Positions 18,898-27,150 of a stretch of 64,000 bases of DNA are shown here, in pieces. Location of the stretch: positions 1 to 64,000 of the forward strand of contig NZ_JAGTXB010000014.1 of NCBI RefSeq assembly GCF_018224885.1, in the 5' to 3' direction. The notes under the pieces were generated by a model. The model was given only the letters and a program-made list of their open reading frames with translations, made no database searches and was not told where the DNA came from. This DNA comes from Chitinophaga hostae. GTDB lineage: Bacteria > Bacteroidota > Bacteroidia > Chitinophagales > Chitinophagaceae. Each line of letters opens with the position of its first letter. Position 1 is the first letter of the stretch. Position numbers and translations under genes: made by a program.

Positions 18898-19563
18898 TTA
18901 TGATCTTTTTTTGTTCAGATATTGGTTGTATATGTGCTGGTATTTTTCCAGCCTGGCACTCGTAGTGCTGAAATATTCATCGATCAAACCTCTTTTATTA
19001 TTGTTTTTGTCGGTAACATCAGAGTAACCAAAATCCGTTTGTACAGATACAAATGGATAAAGCACCATTTTATGGCTTGTTATTTCCGATAATATCCCAT
19101 CGGCAGTATCATGACTTTGAAAATCTGCATCAAGAATTTTTTTAAATATTGGTTTGTATAAAACCAGGAATTGGCTGCACCAGAAAGAGTCTACCCAATA
19201 CCGGTTCCCGGTAAGGGGCACCGCATGATTAAACCCGCCTATTCCTCCGCTCAGTATTTCAGCTCCCTGTCCGGCGGCTTCCAGTATATTTTTGAACAGG
19301 AAATCCCTGTTATAGAAAGAAGTAAAAGTATGGTCATCTTCACAAAGCAGGATTACCTCATCATCCTGTTGTTCAGCCAGTTTTATTACCTGTACAATAC
19401 TGTTCCAGAGCCCCACACGGCTGTTTTCGCCGGTGCAGGCTGCTGTGATACATAAGTCGAATTCCTCTTTTCCGTGGAACTGCTCCCGGATATGTTGGTA
19501 CCGGTCTGTTCGCGTTTCCAGGTTAATCACGTAAGTGGGTAAAACGATATCGTCGAATTTCAT
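18898..19563 (-). CDS. GT25-like glycosyltransferase with intact EDDH motif
   Basis: A 221-residue protein. The N-terminus has the GT25 signature VINLETRTDRYQHI (12-25), and the metal and sugar-binding motif CEDDH is at 74-78. A later WVDSFWCSQFLVLYKPIFKK and the segment FVSVQTDFGYSDVTDKNN are shared with the first half of the protein at 22443. No signal peptide or membrane helix. Of the four GT25-like units in this cluster, this one and the first half of the 22443 gene keep the catalytic motif. It begins 3 bases after the preceding gene. Confidence 0.8.
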   Translation of the reverse strand: MKFDDIVLPTYVINLETRTDRYQHIREQFHGKEEFDLCITAACTGENSRVGLWNSIVQVIKLAEQQDDEVILLCEDDHTFTSFYNRDFLFKNILEAAGQGAEILSGGIGGFNHAVPLTGNRYWVDSFWCSQFLVLYKPIFKKILDADFQSHDTADGILSEITSHKMVLYPFVSVQTDFGYSDVTDKNNNKRGLIDEYFSTTSARLEKYQHIYNQYLNKKRS

Positions 19564-19566
19564 AGG

Positions 19567-20220
19567 TTAATAGTCTGCCAGGATGGATGAATAGTATGTT
19601 TTTACCTGTTGAAGCAATGCCAGCTGCTCGGCGGGGTCTGTATAAAAAGCGGCCGATCCGGGTAGTGGGTGTTGCTTGGGGATTTTTTCACTGACGTTAG
19701 ATATGAAGGGATACAGCAATAGTTTGTTGGCCGCGATGCTTCCCAGCAGCTGGTCCGTAATAATGGTATCCCTGTTTTCGCTGCTATGCAGCAGTGTATC
19801 ATAAAATCGCCGGAACAGTACCACGAACCGGAGCCCGCGGAATCCATCTAGCCAGAACAGGTGCTGGTCAATTTGTATGGCGGAATCCATCCGGTTAACG
19901 GCGCCTAATAAGATATCTGCATGGTATTGTTCTGCGGCAGCGATGCCGGCTTCCAGGCAGGCAGCAGTATAGTGCTGTGAAAAGCAATGATTGGTGTTAC
20001 ACAGCATCAACAGCGCGTTGCCGGCGTTTTGGGCATGCAATACCAATGCCTGCAGATCGGCCAGTGTCAGGTTACCGGGATACCTGTTACTGACTGAAAA
20101 TTCGGGTCTGCCCGCAAAAGGATCTCCTTCCGGTGTTCCACTGCCCACCGGTTCGGAAGGGTCGGCAAACAATGTTACATTCCATCGTTTGCCGCCAGGG
20201 TATTTAATTGCTGACGCCAT
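19567..20220 (-). CDS. Degenerate GT25-like protein (catalytic motif lost)
   Basis: A 217-residue protein that aligns by eye with the next gene (18898-19563): LLMLCNTNHCFSQHY stands where the partner has ILLCEDDHTFTSFY, HLFWLDGFRGLRFVVLFRRF where it has RYWVDSFWCSQFLVLYKPIF, and LLYPFISNVSEK where it has VLYPFVSVQTDF. The acidic EDD motif has become NTN (75-77), and the N-terminal NLxxRTDR signature is absent. It is probably not an active transferase; a binding or scaffold role is possible. The start overlaps the upstream gene by 46 bases. The reading frame is intact, which argues against a simple pseudogene. Confidence 0.65.
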   Translation of the reverse strand: MASAIKYPGGKRWNVTLFADPSEPVGSGTPEGDPFAGRPEFSVSNRYPGNLTLADLQALVLHAQNAGNALLMLCNTNHCFSQHYTAACLEAGIAAAEQYHADILLGAVNRMDSAIQIDQHLFWLDGFRGLRFVVLFRRFYDTLLHSSENRDTIITDQLLGSIAANKLLLYPFISNVSEKIPKQHPLPGSAAFYTDPAEQLALLQQVKTYYSSILADY

Positions 20221-21251
20221 AGTGCTTCAATTTTTTGTTTTCGCAGGATATTGTGCTGACGCATTTTTTCGGAAATACTTTCCAGGTCCGCCGATTTGAG
20301 TTTTTGCTCCAGGTCGGTAAATGAATCGAAGTAGGTGATATGCGGCATCCATTCGGGATCAAACCAATCGCTATAACTGATCCATTGTTCCAGTACCTCC
20401 GGGCTGTGGTAATTATTGGGATCGTTTTGTGCGGGCTGTAGGGCTGCCTGTCCGCTGATCCCCGAAACCTGCAGCCAGGAAATCTCGGAGAATGCACCCA
20501 GGTCAGGATATTGACGGTACAGTTCCATGGAGTATTTTTTGGAGGGGAAAAACAGCGGAATGCAGGCGGTATAATATTCGAATACCGACATCAGGGAGGC
20601 ATTGTAAGGGATAACGATGATCCCGGAATATTTCGACAGGTCGGCCCAACTGAACCGGCCCAGGTTTTTTTTGAGTACAAGGTTCATATTTTTCAGGTGA
20701 AGGGGAAAGCGTTTGCTGTCGACAAGGAAGCTGGGAAAAGCCAGCTGCCACTGCGTATTAACATGACCGCAATAGCTGGGGATATGCGTCCAGGAAAGAC
20801 CGGTGAATAATTCGCAGTATTGTTGATCATATTTGTTGTTGGCAACCCTGCTGATGAGGTGTTGCTGACTTAACTCCTGCATACTGCTGTTTAACCAGTT
20901 CCAGTTGCTTTTACTCAGGGTAAAAGGCGCCTCATACCTGGTGGAAGCCACTGTTATTATTGGCTTGTTAAACTCGCGGTAAAGCAACGCAAAGGCGGGT
21001 GTATGGGTCACAATGAACCCATCGTATGCACTCAGCACGTCTTTGTACCGTTGATAAAACCGCCTGCACATATTTTCATTCAGGTGTTTCCAGGTAAACT
21101 GGTTCACCACCTCCACGTCTTTCACGGTCCAGCCATGTACCCAGCTATGCGAGGAAATAGACCAGTGATCGGTAGCATGGCCGAGTACCTCAAAGGTATC
21201 CATGAGGTCTTTTATGACGGTAGCGTGTAAGTCCAGGTTAAAAAATTTCAT
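20175..21251 (-). CDS. Uncharacterised protein, possible GT-B glycosyltransferase
   Basis: A 358-residue cytoplasmic protein without signal or membrane helix. An N-terminal segment (KDVLSAYDGFIVTHTPAFAL) reads like the first Rossmann domain of a GT-B enzyme. The later part (about 235-275: KYSGIIVIPYNASLMSVFEY followed by YTACIPLFFPS) matches the donor-side pattern seen in exostosin-like and other GT-B proteins. I did not recognise a named family. Its position between other sugar transferases in a tightly packed operon is the strongest argument for its role. Confidence 0.55.
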   Translation of the reverse strand: MKFFNLDLHATVIKDLMDTFEVLGHATDHWSISSHSWVHGWTVKDVEVVNQFTWKHLNENMCRRFYQRYKDVLSAYDGFIVTHTPAFALLYREFNKPIITVASTRYEAPFTLSKSNWNWLNSSMQELSQQHLISRVANNKYDQQYCELFTGLSWTHIPSYCGHVNTQWQLAFPSFLVDSKRFPLHLKNMNLVLKKNLGRFSWADLSKYSGIIVIPYNASLMSVFEYYTACIPLFFPSKKYSMELYRQYPDLGAFSEISWLQVSGISGQAALQPAQNDPNNYHSPEVLEQWISYSDWFDPEWMPHITYFDSFTDLEQKLKSADLESISEKMRQHNILRKQKIEALWRQQLNTLAANDGM

Positions 21252-21273
21252 ATCTGAATTTGATAGGTCGTTG

Positions 21274-22428
21274 TCAATGAATAAAAATCACTATGCCCGA
21301 TTCCCACAGCGATCTGATAAACTCAATACAATCCCCGGTATCATATGCTGACCCGGTAATACCGGGTAGTTCATTGAGCGTATTTTCACCGTTACATTGT
21401 TTAATCAGCCTGGCCTCGGAAATACCCACTACGCCCAGTACTTTGTTGGTATTTATATTCCGTAACCAGTATATCTGGTTGGAAGGGGCTCCCATTTCAT
21501 CCAGGATAATGGAGGCTGATAATTTGGGTTTTAGCTGAAGCATGCCGTTATGATCACTCATTCTTTCCCCAAGCAGCCGTTGTTGTTGCAGCACCTGTTG
21601 TATCAGCATATAGGTGTGCTCCCAGCTGTATATGTTTAAACTGCCCAGCTGGCCGGCATTGAAATGCAGCAGTTGTGTTAGTTCTGCTGTGCCCGCAATG
21701 TCAGCAACATAGCTGATTTCCTGCAACAGCAATGCCGGGGAAATCCTTTCCCCGGTATACCCTCCGGGCCGGCCGTTGAAGGCGGAAGCAACAAAAGCCG
21801 GCAGGTTATTGGCTGTTACAAGGCCCCCAAAACCGCACTTCCCGGCTACTATAACCGGTATGTCGGATAATAGGGCCTTTGCCGCCATCGCGCCGGAAGT
21901 AACCAATAAGTCGCAGCCGGAAAAATGCGATGAAGCGTTAGGGGTATGTGTGATGAAAGAAATATTGTCGTTTGCTATTGGTCTGAGCGCTGTGATGACT
22001 GCTTCCGGTGCTACCACAAAGAACCGGTGTTGTAAAAGACAATTAAATCCTTTTACCACCGAAAGACTGATACAATTGTCCGGATCATTTTCCATATCAT
22101 CCGGTATATACCATATTTTGCTGATCAGGCCGGGAAGGGGCTTAACAGGTAGTTGATCACATTTTTCGTAAAACGGCCAGGGTACTCGGGTAACCAGTTC
22201 TGATGGTATGCCCCAGGTGGGCAGATCAATGTCCTTTCCCAGGGCAATAAAGTGCAGCCGTTGCCGCTGATCAAGGAAGCATGGTAACACCTGCGACTTG
22301 TAAATAATACAGGTGCCCGGGCTGCCTGGATGTTGACCATGCTGTATCAGCAAATAGCCATCCTCGCAGATAACATCCTCACTACGCTGCCTGACATCTG
22401 AAATAATCCGGGAAATAGCCAGCTCCAT
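21274..22428 (-). CDS. GT-B-like protein with a C-terminal PqqD-like (RRE-type) domain
   Basis: A 384-residue protein. Residues about 1-290 have a weak GT-B look, clearest in CDLLVTSGAMAAKALLSDIP followed by VIVAGKCGFGG (172-202), the pattern of a donor-binding loop. Residues about 295-384 form a separate small domain: strands (IYWLRNINTNKVLGVVGIS), then SEARLIKQCNGENTLNELP (337-355), then DCIEFIRSLWESGIVIF (366-382). This strand plus three-helix pattern is that of PqqD-like RiPP recognition elements, which bind leader peptides. If right, this protein brings the GG-leader precursors to the glycosyltransferases. The match was made by eye and needs profile or structure comparison. Confidence 0.5.
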   Translation of the reverse strand: MELAISRIISDVRQRSEDVICEDGYLLIQHGQHPGSPGTCIIYKSQVLPCFLDQRQRLHFIALGKDIDLPTWGIPSELVTRVPWPFYEKCDQLPVKPLPGLISKIWYIPDDMENDPDNCISLSVVKGFNCLLQHRFFVVAPEAVITALRPIANDNISFITHTPNASSHFSGCDLLVTSGAMAAKALLSDIPVIVAGKCGFGGLVTANNLPAFVASAFNGRPGGYTGERISPALLLQEISYVADIAGTAELTQLLHFNAGQLGSLNIYSWEHTYMLIQQVLQQQRLLGERMSDHNGMLQLKPKLSASIILDEMGAPSNQIYWLRNINTNKVLGVVGISEARLIKQCNGENTLNELPGITGSAYDTGDCIEFIRSLWESGIVIFIH

Positions 22429-22442
22429 ATATTGATGATTGA

Positions 22443-23705
22443 TTAGTAATTGTTTTTTTGTTGCTCATATTGTTGCCTGATGGCCGTCAACCGGGTTTCC
22501 GCATGCGGATCGCCGACCGAAACAAAAGGACAGATAACCATTTTGTTGCTGCTGAAGGCGGATAGACTGTCTTCCCGGGTGGTGATAGGATCGGCTGCAT
22601 AAGCCAATAGTTTGGAGAATGCCGGTTTGAAAACGACGATAAATTGAGGGCCGGCCACAGAGCCTGTCCAGAACCTGTTTTCAGCAACAGGTACCACGAG
22701 GCCGAAATCATTTCCTCCTCCAAAGAGTATATCCGCACCTTGTTCGTGGGCTTCGAGGATATTCCGGATAAGATAGTTGCCTGAATAAGCAGGGGAGAAC
22801 CGGTGAAAATCGTCGCAAATGATAATCACGTCTTCTTCATTGCTTGCTGCCATCGCGATGATATCTTTTAATACGGCAGCGGATGAAAGACTGTGGAAGG
22901 ACCGGTTATCGCCGGGCGGCACAACTACCGGCGTTAGCTCCGGTTTGTCCGAGAAATGGGAATCAATGTATTTTTCGATATCCCCGTTTGTTGCGTGTAC
23001 CACGTAGGTGGTGATGGAAAATCCCTGGGTGGTCATTTCATCAGGGGGCATGGCGCCTGTATATTTTGCGTAATAGGCGGTAATATCTTTTAGCATGAGA
23101 ACATTTGCATCACTTGTTTTAAATAGTTCATCCACTCTTCCGCAAACATTATTTTTAGTGGTTACATCGGAGTATCCGAACTCTTTCTGAACAGATATAA
23201 ATGGATGTATGAAGAATTTATTGTCGGTGAGCGAGCAGATTTTGAAATCTACTGCTTCGTTGTCGTTGAGCTGAGCTGCCAGAATTTTCGGAAAGGCTTT
23301 TTTAAAGATAACGGTGAACTGCAGACCGGAATATTTTTCCGTCCAGTAAATATGCGGGCTTACCTGTAGCGCGCTGTTGAACCAGCTGGGGCCTCCGCTC
23401 AGTACATCCGCGTTATTGGCTAAAGCGTCCCGGATGGCGCTGGCCAGCAATTCCGGGGTATAGTTGCAGGTAAACCGGTGGTCGTCTTCACAAATAATAA
23501 TATACTCCTCCTGCTCAGCATAGGTACGTATAATACGTTGTAGTGTTTGCCAGAGTCCCCTGGCGCCAATGGCATCTTCGGTGGCTGCTGCAATGGTTAC
23601 CCGGAACCCGGACCGGCCTTCGAATTCTTTTATAATATGCGCCTTACGGTCGGTTCGTTTCTTTAAGTTGACGACAATGGTTTGTATAGGTGTAACACTG
23701 CTCAT
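22443..23705 (-). CDS. Tandem GT25-like protein: active-type first half, degenerate second half
   Basis: A 420-residue protein made of two related units. Unit 1 (1-215) has VVNLKKRTDRKAHI (11-24) and CEDDH (72-76). Unit 2 (about 228-420) starts YVVHATNGDIEKYI instead of the NLxxRTDR signature and has CDDFH (297-301) instead of CEDDH. Both units share the middle pattern (unit 1 GLQFTVIFKKAFPKIL; unit 2 GPQFIVVFKPAFSKLL) and the late PFISVQ/PFVSVG strand. Known GT25 enzymes use the EDD motif for metal and sugar nucleotide, so unit 1 is the likely catalytic part and unit 2 a binding partner. Confidence 0.75.
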   Translation of the reverse strand: MSSVTPIQTIVVNLKKRTDRKAHIIKEFEGRSGFRVTIAAATEDAIGARGLWQTLQRIIRTYAEQEEYIIICEDDHRFTCNYTPELLASAIRDALANNADVLSGGPSWFNSALQVSPHIYWTEKYSGLQFTVIFKKAFPKILAAQLNDNEAVDFKICSLTDNKFFIHPFISVQKEFGYSDVTTKNNVCGRVDELFKTSDANVLMLKDITAYYAKYTGAMPPDEMTTQGFSITTYVVHATNGDIEKYIDSHFSDKPELTPVVVPPGDNRSFHSLSSAAVLKDIIAMAASNEEDVIIICDDFHRFSPAYSGNYLIRNILEAHEQGADILFGGGNDFGLVVPVAENRFWTGSVAGPQFIVVFKPAFSKLLAYAADPITTREDSLSAFSSNKMVICPFVSVGDPHAETRLTAIRQQYEQQKNNY

Positions 23706-23717
23706 TAGAAGGGTACA

Positions 23718-24881
23718 TTATAATTTGGAAGGGGGCGGATCGTTTTTGATGATTTCCCCGATTTCTGTAATGGAAATATCTTTGGCAACAATCTTCCTGG
23801 CGCTGTCCAGCAGTATATTACAGGGGATGGCGCTAACCAGGTAGTATTTGGAAGCCCAGTCGGCTGTAGGAGTAATGAGGTTGGGCCATTTCATTTGTTC
23901 CTGTATCATTGCTTTTTTCCATTTAACAGGGTCATGATCTATTGAAATGCTGATGATTGTTAAATGCGTTCGGTTGTGTTTATCATATAATTGTTTCAGG
24001 GCCGGTATCTGCTTTCTGCAGGGAGCGCACCAGCTGGCCCAGAAGTCTATCAATACCCATTTGCTTTTAAATGACGTTACATCGTACATCTTTTGAAGTG
24101 AATCGGGTAATGTAAAGTCCTGGAAGGTGTGACCGACGGATACATTCGGCTTCAGGCTAATGATGGCGGTCAGGTTTTGGTAAGAGGGGCTGTTTTGCAG
24201 GTTGTTGAATTTTGTACTTAATGCAGTTAATTCATCGGGCGTAAACAGGGAAGCATTATCGAGGAGCATATGCAGGGCTGCATAACTGCCAGGATATGAT
24301 GTTACCGCCGCCCGGATGTTGTTGCTGTGTTGTTTTTCCAGGTCGGTTAATTCGGCGTGCCATACGTTTACACTATCTTCCGGCAATTGCTGATTATGCA
24401 TTTCTGCCTGGTAAAACAGGTTTCTCAACATACCGTACCGGGTGGGGTAGTTGGTAGCGGCGTCTATTTTTTTTCGGATCTCATCTTCTTTTGCACCGCT
24501 AAGTTGAATATCGGCCCGGTGGCGGATATCTCCTTTTAAGCTGATGTCCCGGTTTTCCAGGTAAAACAGGTTGCACAACGGCTCTTTTTTGCCGGCAGCG
24601 TTGGTGAAGAACAGTGTTACGATGCAGGGTTCTTTCACCTTGCCGTTTAACTCAAAGTGTTCGTCTTTTATCACGGCAGAGTCGATCCAGGTGAAGCCGC
24701 TGTCGGACCGTGCCTGGATATATATCCCTGATCCTTTTAGCCCGCTGATGTTACCGGTAATTTTGTATTCGTTGTCTGCGTTTTTGCCGGCGCAGGAAAG
24801 CAGCAACAGGAAAGCAACGGCGTATAAAACCGTTAAGTTCCGATGTTTGCCGGGGGGCAGTGATGAGTGAAATATCCGCAT
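23718..24881 (-). CDS. TlpA-like thioredoxin lipoprotein with DUF4369-type N-terminus
   Basis: A 387-residue exported thiol-disulfide protein. The signal peptide ends at a lipobox (LLLSC). A beta-rich DUF4369-like domain follows (YKITGNISGLKGSGIYIQAR), then a helical linker, then a TlpA/AhpC-like thioredoxin fold with the redox pair WCAPC (in IDFWASWCAPCRKQIP) and the cis-Pro region VSAIPCNILLD. It would act in the periplasm on disulfides. It sits directly after the second Cys-rich precursor, suggesting a role in folding the exported peptide. An earlier in-frame start (24920) would run through the hairpin at 24902-24931 and lacks a proper signal start, so 24881 was chosen. Confidence 0.85.
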   Translation of the reverse strand: MRIFHSSLPPGKHRNLTVLYAVAFLLLLSCAGKNADNEYKITGNISGLKGSGIYIQARSDSGFTWIDSAVIKDEHFELNGKVKEPCIVTLFFTNAAGKKEPLCNLFYLENRDISLKGDIRHRADIQLSGAKEDEIRKKIDAATNYPTRYGMLRNLFYQAEMHNQQLPEDSVNVWHAELTDLEKQHSNNIRAAVTSYPGSYAALHMLLDNASLFTPDELTALSTKFNNLQNSPSYQNLTAIISLKPNVSVGHTFQDFTLPDSLQKMYDVTSFKSKWVLIDFWASWCAPCRKQIPALKQLYDKHNRTHLTIISISIDHDPVKWKKAMIQEQMKWPNLITPTADWASKYYLVSAIPCNILLDSARKIVAKDISITEIGEIIKNDPPPSKL

Positions 24882-24901
24882 GATATGATATGTTACAGGC
24901 A

Positions 24902-24931
24902 GGAAGGACCCCGGTAACACGAGGCCCTTCC
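24902..24931 (-). other. Hairpin after the second precursor gene
   Basis: GGAAGG at one end pairs with CCTTCC at the other, with further GC pairs inside (GGAAGGACCCC against GAGGCCCTTCC). It lies about 30 bases past the precursor stop and just before the TlpA start. There is no long T tract, so it may reduce rather than stop readthrough, or stabilise the short precursor mRNA. Confidence 0.5.
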
Positions 24932-24961
24932 CGGAATTTAACTAACTAAAGGACGGGGATT

Positions 24962-25231
24962 TTAGATGTTGCAGGCGCTCCAGGTGTTCGGATCAGTTTG
25001 ATAGTCGCCGTTAACACAGGAACAACGAATAGTACCACCTTCGTGGAAGTCGGTGCAATCGCCATCTACAGTAATGCCCAGGTCTGATACATACAGTTTA
25101 CATTTTCCTGTTTTGCAATGCCCGTCACCTGAACCTGCACTGCCGGTACCACCCAATACATTTTTTAATTGCTCTCTGCTGAGTACTTCTGTTGCACCTA
25201 AGTGAAGTGCTTTTAATTTTAATTTTTTCAT
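24962..25231 (-). CDS. GG-leader precursor peptide with 6-Cys core (second precursor)
   Basis: An 89-residue peptide. The first 28 residues form a leader (MKKLKLKALHLGATEVL, then SREQLKNVLGG) identical at 25 of 28 positions to that of the peptide at 26763. The double Gly at 27-28 is the expected C39 cleavage site. The remaining 61 residues form a core with six Cys (GHC, GKC, GDC, RCSC, SAC) and many Ser, Thr, Asp and Gly. The core shares no clear sequence with the other peptide except Cys and Gly richness. Even Cys number and nearby thiol-disulfide proteins suggest disulfides; the many sugar transferases suggest glycosylation. The mature form and its activity are unknown. Confidence 0.85.
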   Translation of the reverse strand: MKKLKLKALHLGATEVLSREQLKNVLGGTGSAGSGDGHCKTGKCKLYVSDLGITVDGDCTDFHEGGTIRCSCVNGDYQTDPNTWSACNI

Positions 25232-25349
25232 TTAGACAGTAATTTTTGGTAAAAGATGGAAGTTCGTTGCTCTTTAGTTTATAGCCCGGTAAGCACAGGC
25301 TTTACCTAACCAGTTGCATTGTACACTGCAAAAGGTATCTGGTTGTTTC

Positions 25350-25428
25350 AGGGATCTGTAACCGTAGTACTCCGGCAACAGCAGGCGTTCCCTGGTTTTT
25401 CTCACAGTTGCCTGTACCGTAAGAAAAG
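25350..25428 (-). repeat. Repeated ~80-base leader element, copy A (before the 6-Cys precursor)
   Basis: Nearly identical (about 7 differences over 79 bases) to copy B at 27151-27229. It ends 119 bases before the precursor start. It contains CCGTAGTACTCCGG, an outer inverted repeat CAGGGA (25349-25354) with TCCCTG (25389-25394), an inner pair near 25356-25363 and 25374-25381, and a short stem CTCAC (25401-25405) with GTAAG (25419-25423). The arrangement looks like a structured RNA leader or a protein-binding region. Confidence 0.75.
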
Positions 25429-25439
25429 ACTTTATACAC

Positions 25440-26702
25440 TCAGTTCAACAGCCGGTGAAAGGCGTTTTCCTGTTGCTTGATTAAATTTTCGTTTACATAT
25501 ACCCCGTTCTTTTTATACAGACCTATACTTTTGTCAATCCACTCCTGTACTATAAGTGCATGCTGTTTAAGCGAGGTGTTGAAATACTGATGATAGCCAT
25601 AAACAATTTCAAACAACTCTTCATTGATTAATCTTGTTTCATGAAGAAAACCTTTTTTGAAACCTGATAATTCCTGCTCTGAAGGCTTGTTGGTGCATTT
25701 TCCGAATTTTACGTTCAGCGCATCGCGGAAGGCAAGTTGGTTGCGGGCTGTCAAAGTATCTGTGTTTATATTGATGATATATTTATCAGCAAAATCATGG
25801 GCTGTTTTTGTAAAGTTTGTACTGTCGTTTGCCGCCAGGTAATATCTGCAGAGGAGATATAGCTGCTCCCGGTCTTTGGCCCATGCAGATGTATTTAGCT
25901 GGTCGCTTACGGCTAGGATTTCGTTGAGCCAGGTGGTGTCGCCTTGTTTGCCTGCACTGTCGGTATATTCCAGGAGCCTGCTCTTCAGTATATTCCAGGG
26001 ACTCATCATTTCCCAGGATTTTACCGGGTATTGGGCATAGGCATTCAATAATACTTTGGTGGCCTTACCCTGCAGCGGCATGCGTCCGAAATACCCGGCG
26101 GATACCAGCGTTAATATTTCCGGCGAATAAATAGAATCTTCCGGCAATACATCCAGGTAAGCTTCAATTAAAGTGGCGTTCGGTTGATTAAGCGCACTCA
26201 ATCTTTTAATATAATTTTTGATATCGGTTTTGCTGTAGTTGTTTGCGGTTATTTGCTGCTGCATCGCCCGCAGGCTGACGTTATCCTTTATATTGGACAG
26301 TGCCTGGCGGATAATTTGTATCATTGATGCAGCCGGGGTGGCGCCATTACCTGCCAATGCGAGGTCACCACCAGGATTAAAAAAAAGAAAAGTGGGGAAG
26401 CCGTGCACATTGTTCCGGGCCGCAAATTCTTTTCCATAGCCCTTTTCAGCATCTATTTTTACATTTACAAACTGGCTGTTAAGCAGCGATGCTACACTGG
26501 CCTGGTTAAACACATTTTTATCCATCCATTTGCAGGGGCCGCACCAGGAGGTGCAGACATCCACAAATATTGGTTTTTGTGAGGTGTTGGCTTTAGCCAA
26601 TACTTCATTCCACGATTTTCCTGTTGTATCAAAATTCACTGATTGGCCGGCAACGCTTGTGGCAACCAGTAATAATCCAATCATATTTTTTATCAGTTTC
26701 AT
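25440..26702 (-). CDS. Secreted thioredoxin-family protein with helical C-terminus
   Basis: A 420-residue exported protein. A signal peptide (about 1-19) is followed by a thioredoxin domain (about 25-135) with the redox site in VDVCTSWCGPCKWMDKNVF (WCGPC) and the cis-Pro strand VHGFPTFLFF. The long remainder (about 140-420) is helical with no recognised family. It lies between the two precursor genes in the same operon, so it is probably part of oxidative folding or quality control of the exported peptides. Similar thioredoxin-plus-helical proteins occur widely in Bacteroidota, so a general role is also possible. Confidence 0.85.
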   Translation of the reverse strand: MKLIKNMIGLLLVATSVAGQSVNFDTTGKSWNEVLAKANTSQKPIFVDVCTSWCGPCKWMDKNVFNQASVASLLNSQFVNVKIDAEKGYGKEFAARNNVHGFPTFLFFNPGGDLALAGNGATPAASMIQIIRQALSNIKDNVSLRAMQQQITANNYSKTDIKNYIKRLSALNQPNATLIEAYLDVLPEDSIYSPEILTLVSAGYFGRMPLQGKATKVLLNAYAQYPVKSWEMMSPWNILKSRLLEYTDSAGKQGDTTWLNEILAVSDQLNTSAWAKDREQLYLLCRYYLAANDSTNFTKTAHDFADKYIININTDTLTARNQLAFRDALNVKFGKCTNKPSEQELSGFKKGFLHETRLINEELFEIVYGYHQYFNTSLKQHALIVQEWIDKSIGLYKKNGVYVNENLIKQQENAFHRLLN

Positions 26703-26724
26703 CGCTGAAGTGATTTACTCAATG

Positions 26725-26756
26725 AAAAGCAGGCGTGCATTTGCACACCTGCTTTT
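26725..26756 (-). other. Strong hairpin after the first precursor gene
   Basis: A 14-base stem (AAAAGCAGGCGTGC at 26725-26738 with GCACACCTGCTTTT at 26743-26756, one wobble) closes an ATTT loop and is followed on the minus strand by a short T run. It sits 7 bases after the 8-Cys precursor stop and before the thioredoxin gene. It likely acts as a partial terminator so that precursor mRNA exceeds enzyme mRNA. Confidence 0.7.
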
Positions 26757-26762
26757 TTGGGG

Positions 26763-27035
26763 TTATCCTTTACAAAGGGCTGCTACATAGTAACCTGAAG
26801 GGCAGGTTGCGCCGCCCTGAACAGCAATGTTCTGGCAGTTTTCATTGGAGCTGCAGCTGTCAACGCCGGGCAGGGTGGTACCCGAACCGCAATTGTTGGA
26901 GCTGTCGCAGCAATAAACTACGCACCTGGTGCCGGAAGTATTGCTACCGTCGCCGCCCAGCACATTCTTTAATTGTTCCCTGGTAAGCACTTCTGTTGCG
27001 CCTAATTGAAGCGCTTTTAGTGTTAATTTTTTCAT
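26763..27035 (-). CDS. GG-leader precursor peptide with 8-Cys core (first precursor)
   Basis: A 90-residue peptide. The leader (residues 1-28, ending REQLKNVLGG) is nearly the same as in the peptide at 24962. The 62-residue core has eight Cys (RCVVYCC, NNC, DSC, ENC, ATC, LCKG) and is rich in Ser, Thr, Asn and Gly, for example DGSNTSGT and GSGTTLPG. The reading frame stays open upstream to 27179, but the start at 27035 matches the paralog exactly and the upstream part lies over the repeated leader element, so 27035 was chosen. The C39 exporter at 15160 should cut after Gly28. No lanthionine, radical-SAM or YcaO enzyme is nearby. Confidence 0.85.
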   Translation of the reverse strand: MKKLTLKALQLGATEVLTREQLKNVLGGDGSNTSGTRCVVYCCDSSNNCGSGTTLPGVDSCSSNENCQNIAVQGGATCPSGYYVAALCKG

Positions 27036-27150
27036 TTTGATGAAGTGTTTGTGTTGAAAAAATGGACATTGTTTGCTTACCGGATGCAGTCCGGAAGACT
27101 TCCCCTTCCTGGCTGCAGTGTACACGGTAACCAGGAAGAAGGTAATCGGC

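Noticed and set aside
19567..20220. Pseudogene call for the degenerate GT25-like gene
   Set aside because: The frame is intact, the spacing to neighbours is tight and the fold-defining strands are kept, so a gene with changed function is more likely than a pseudogene.
24962..27035. Class I lanthipeptide precursors
   Set aside because: GG leaders and Cys/Ser/Thr cores would fit, but no lanthionine dehydratase or cyclase is seen in the cluster.
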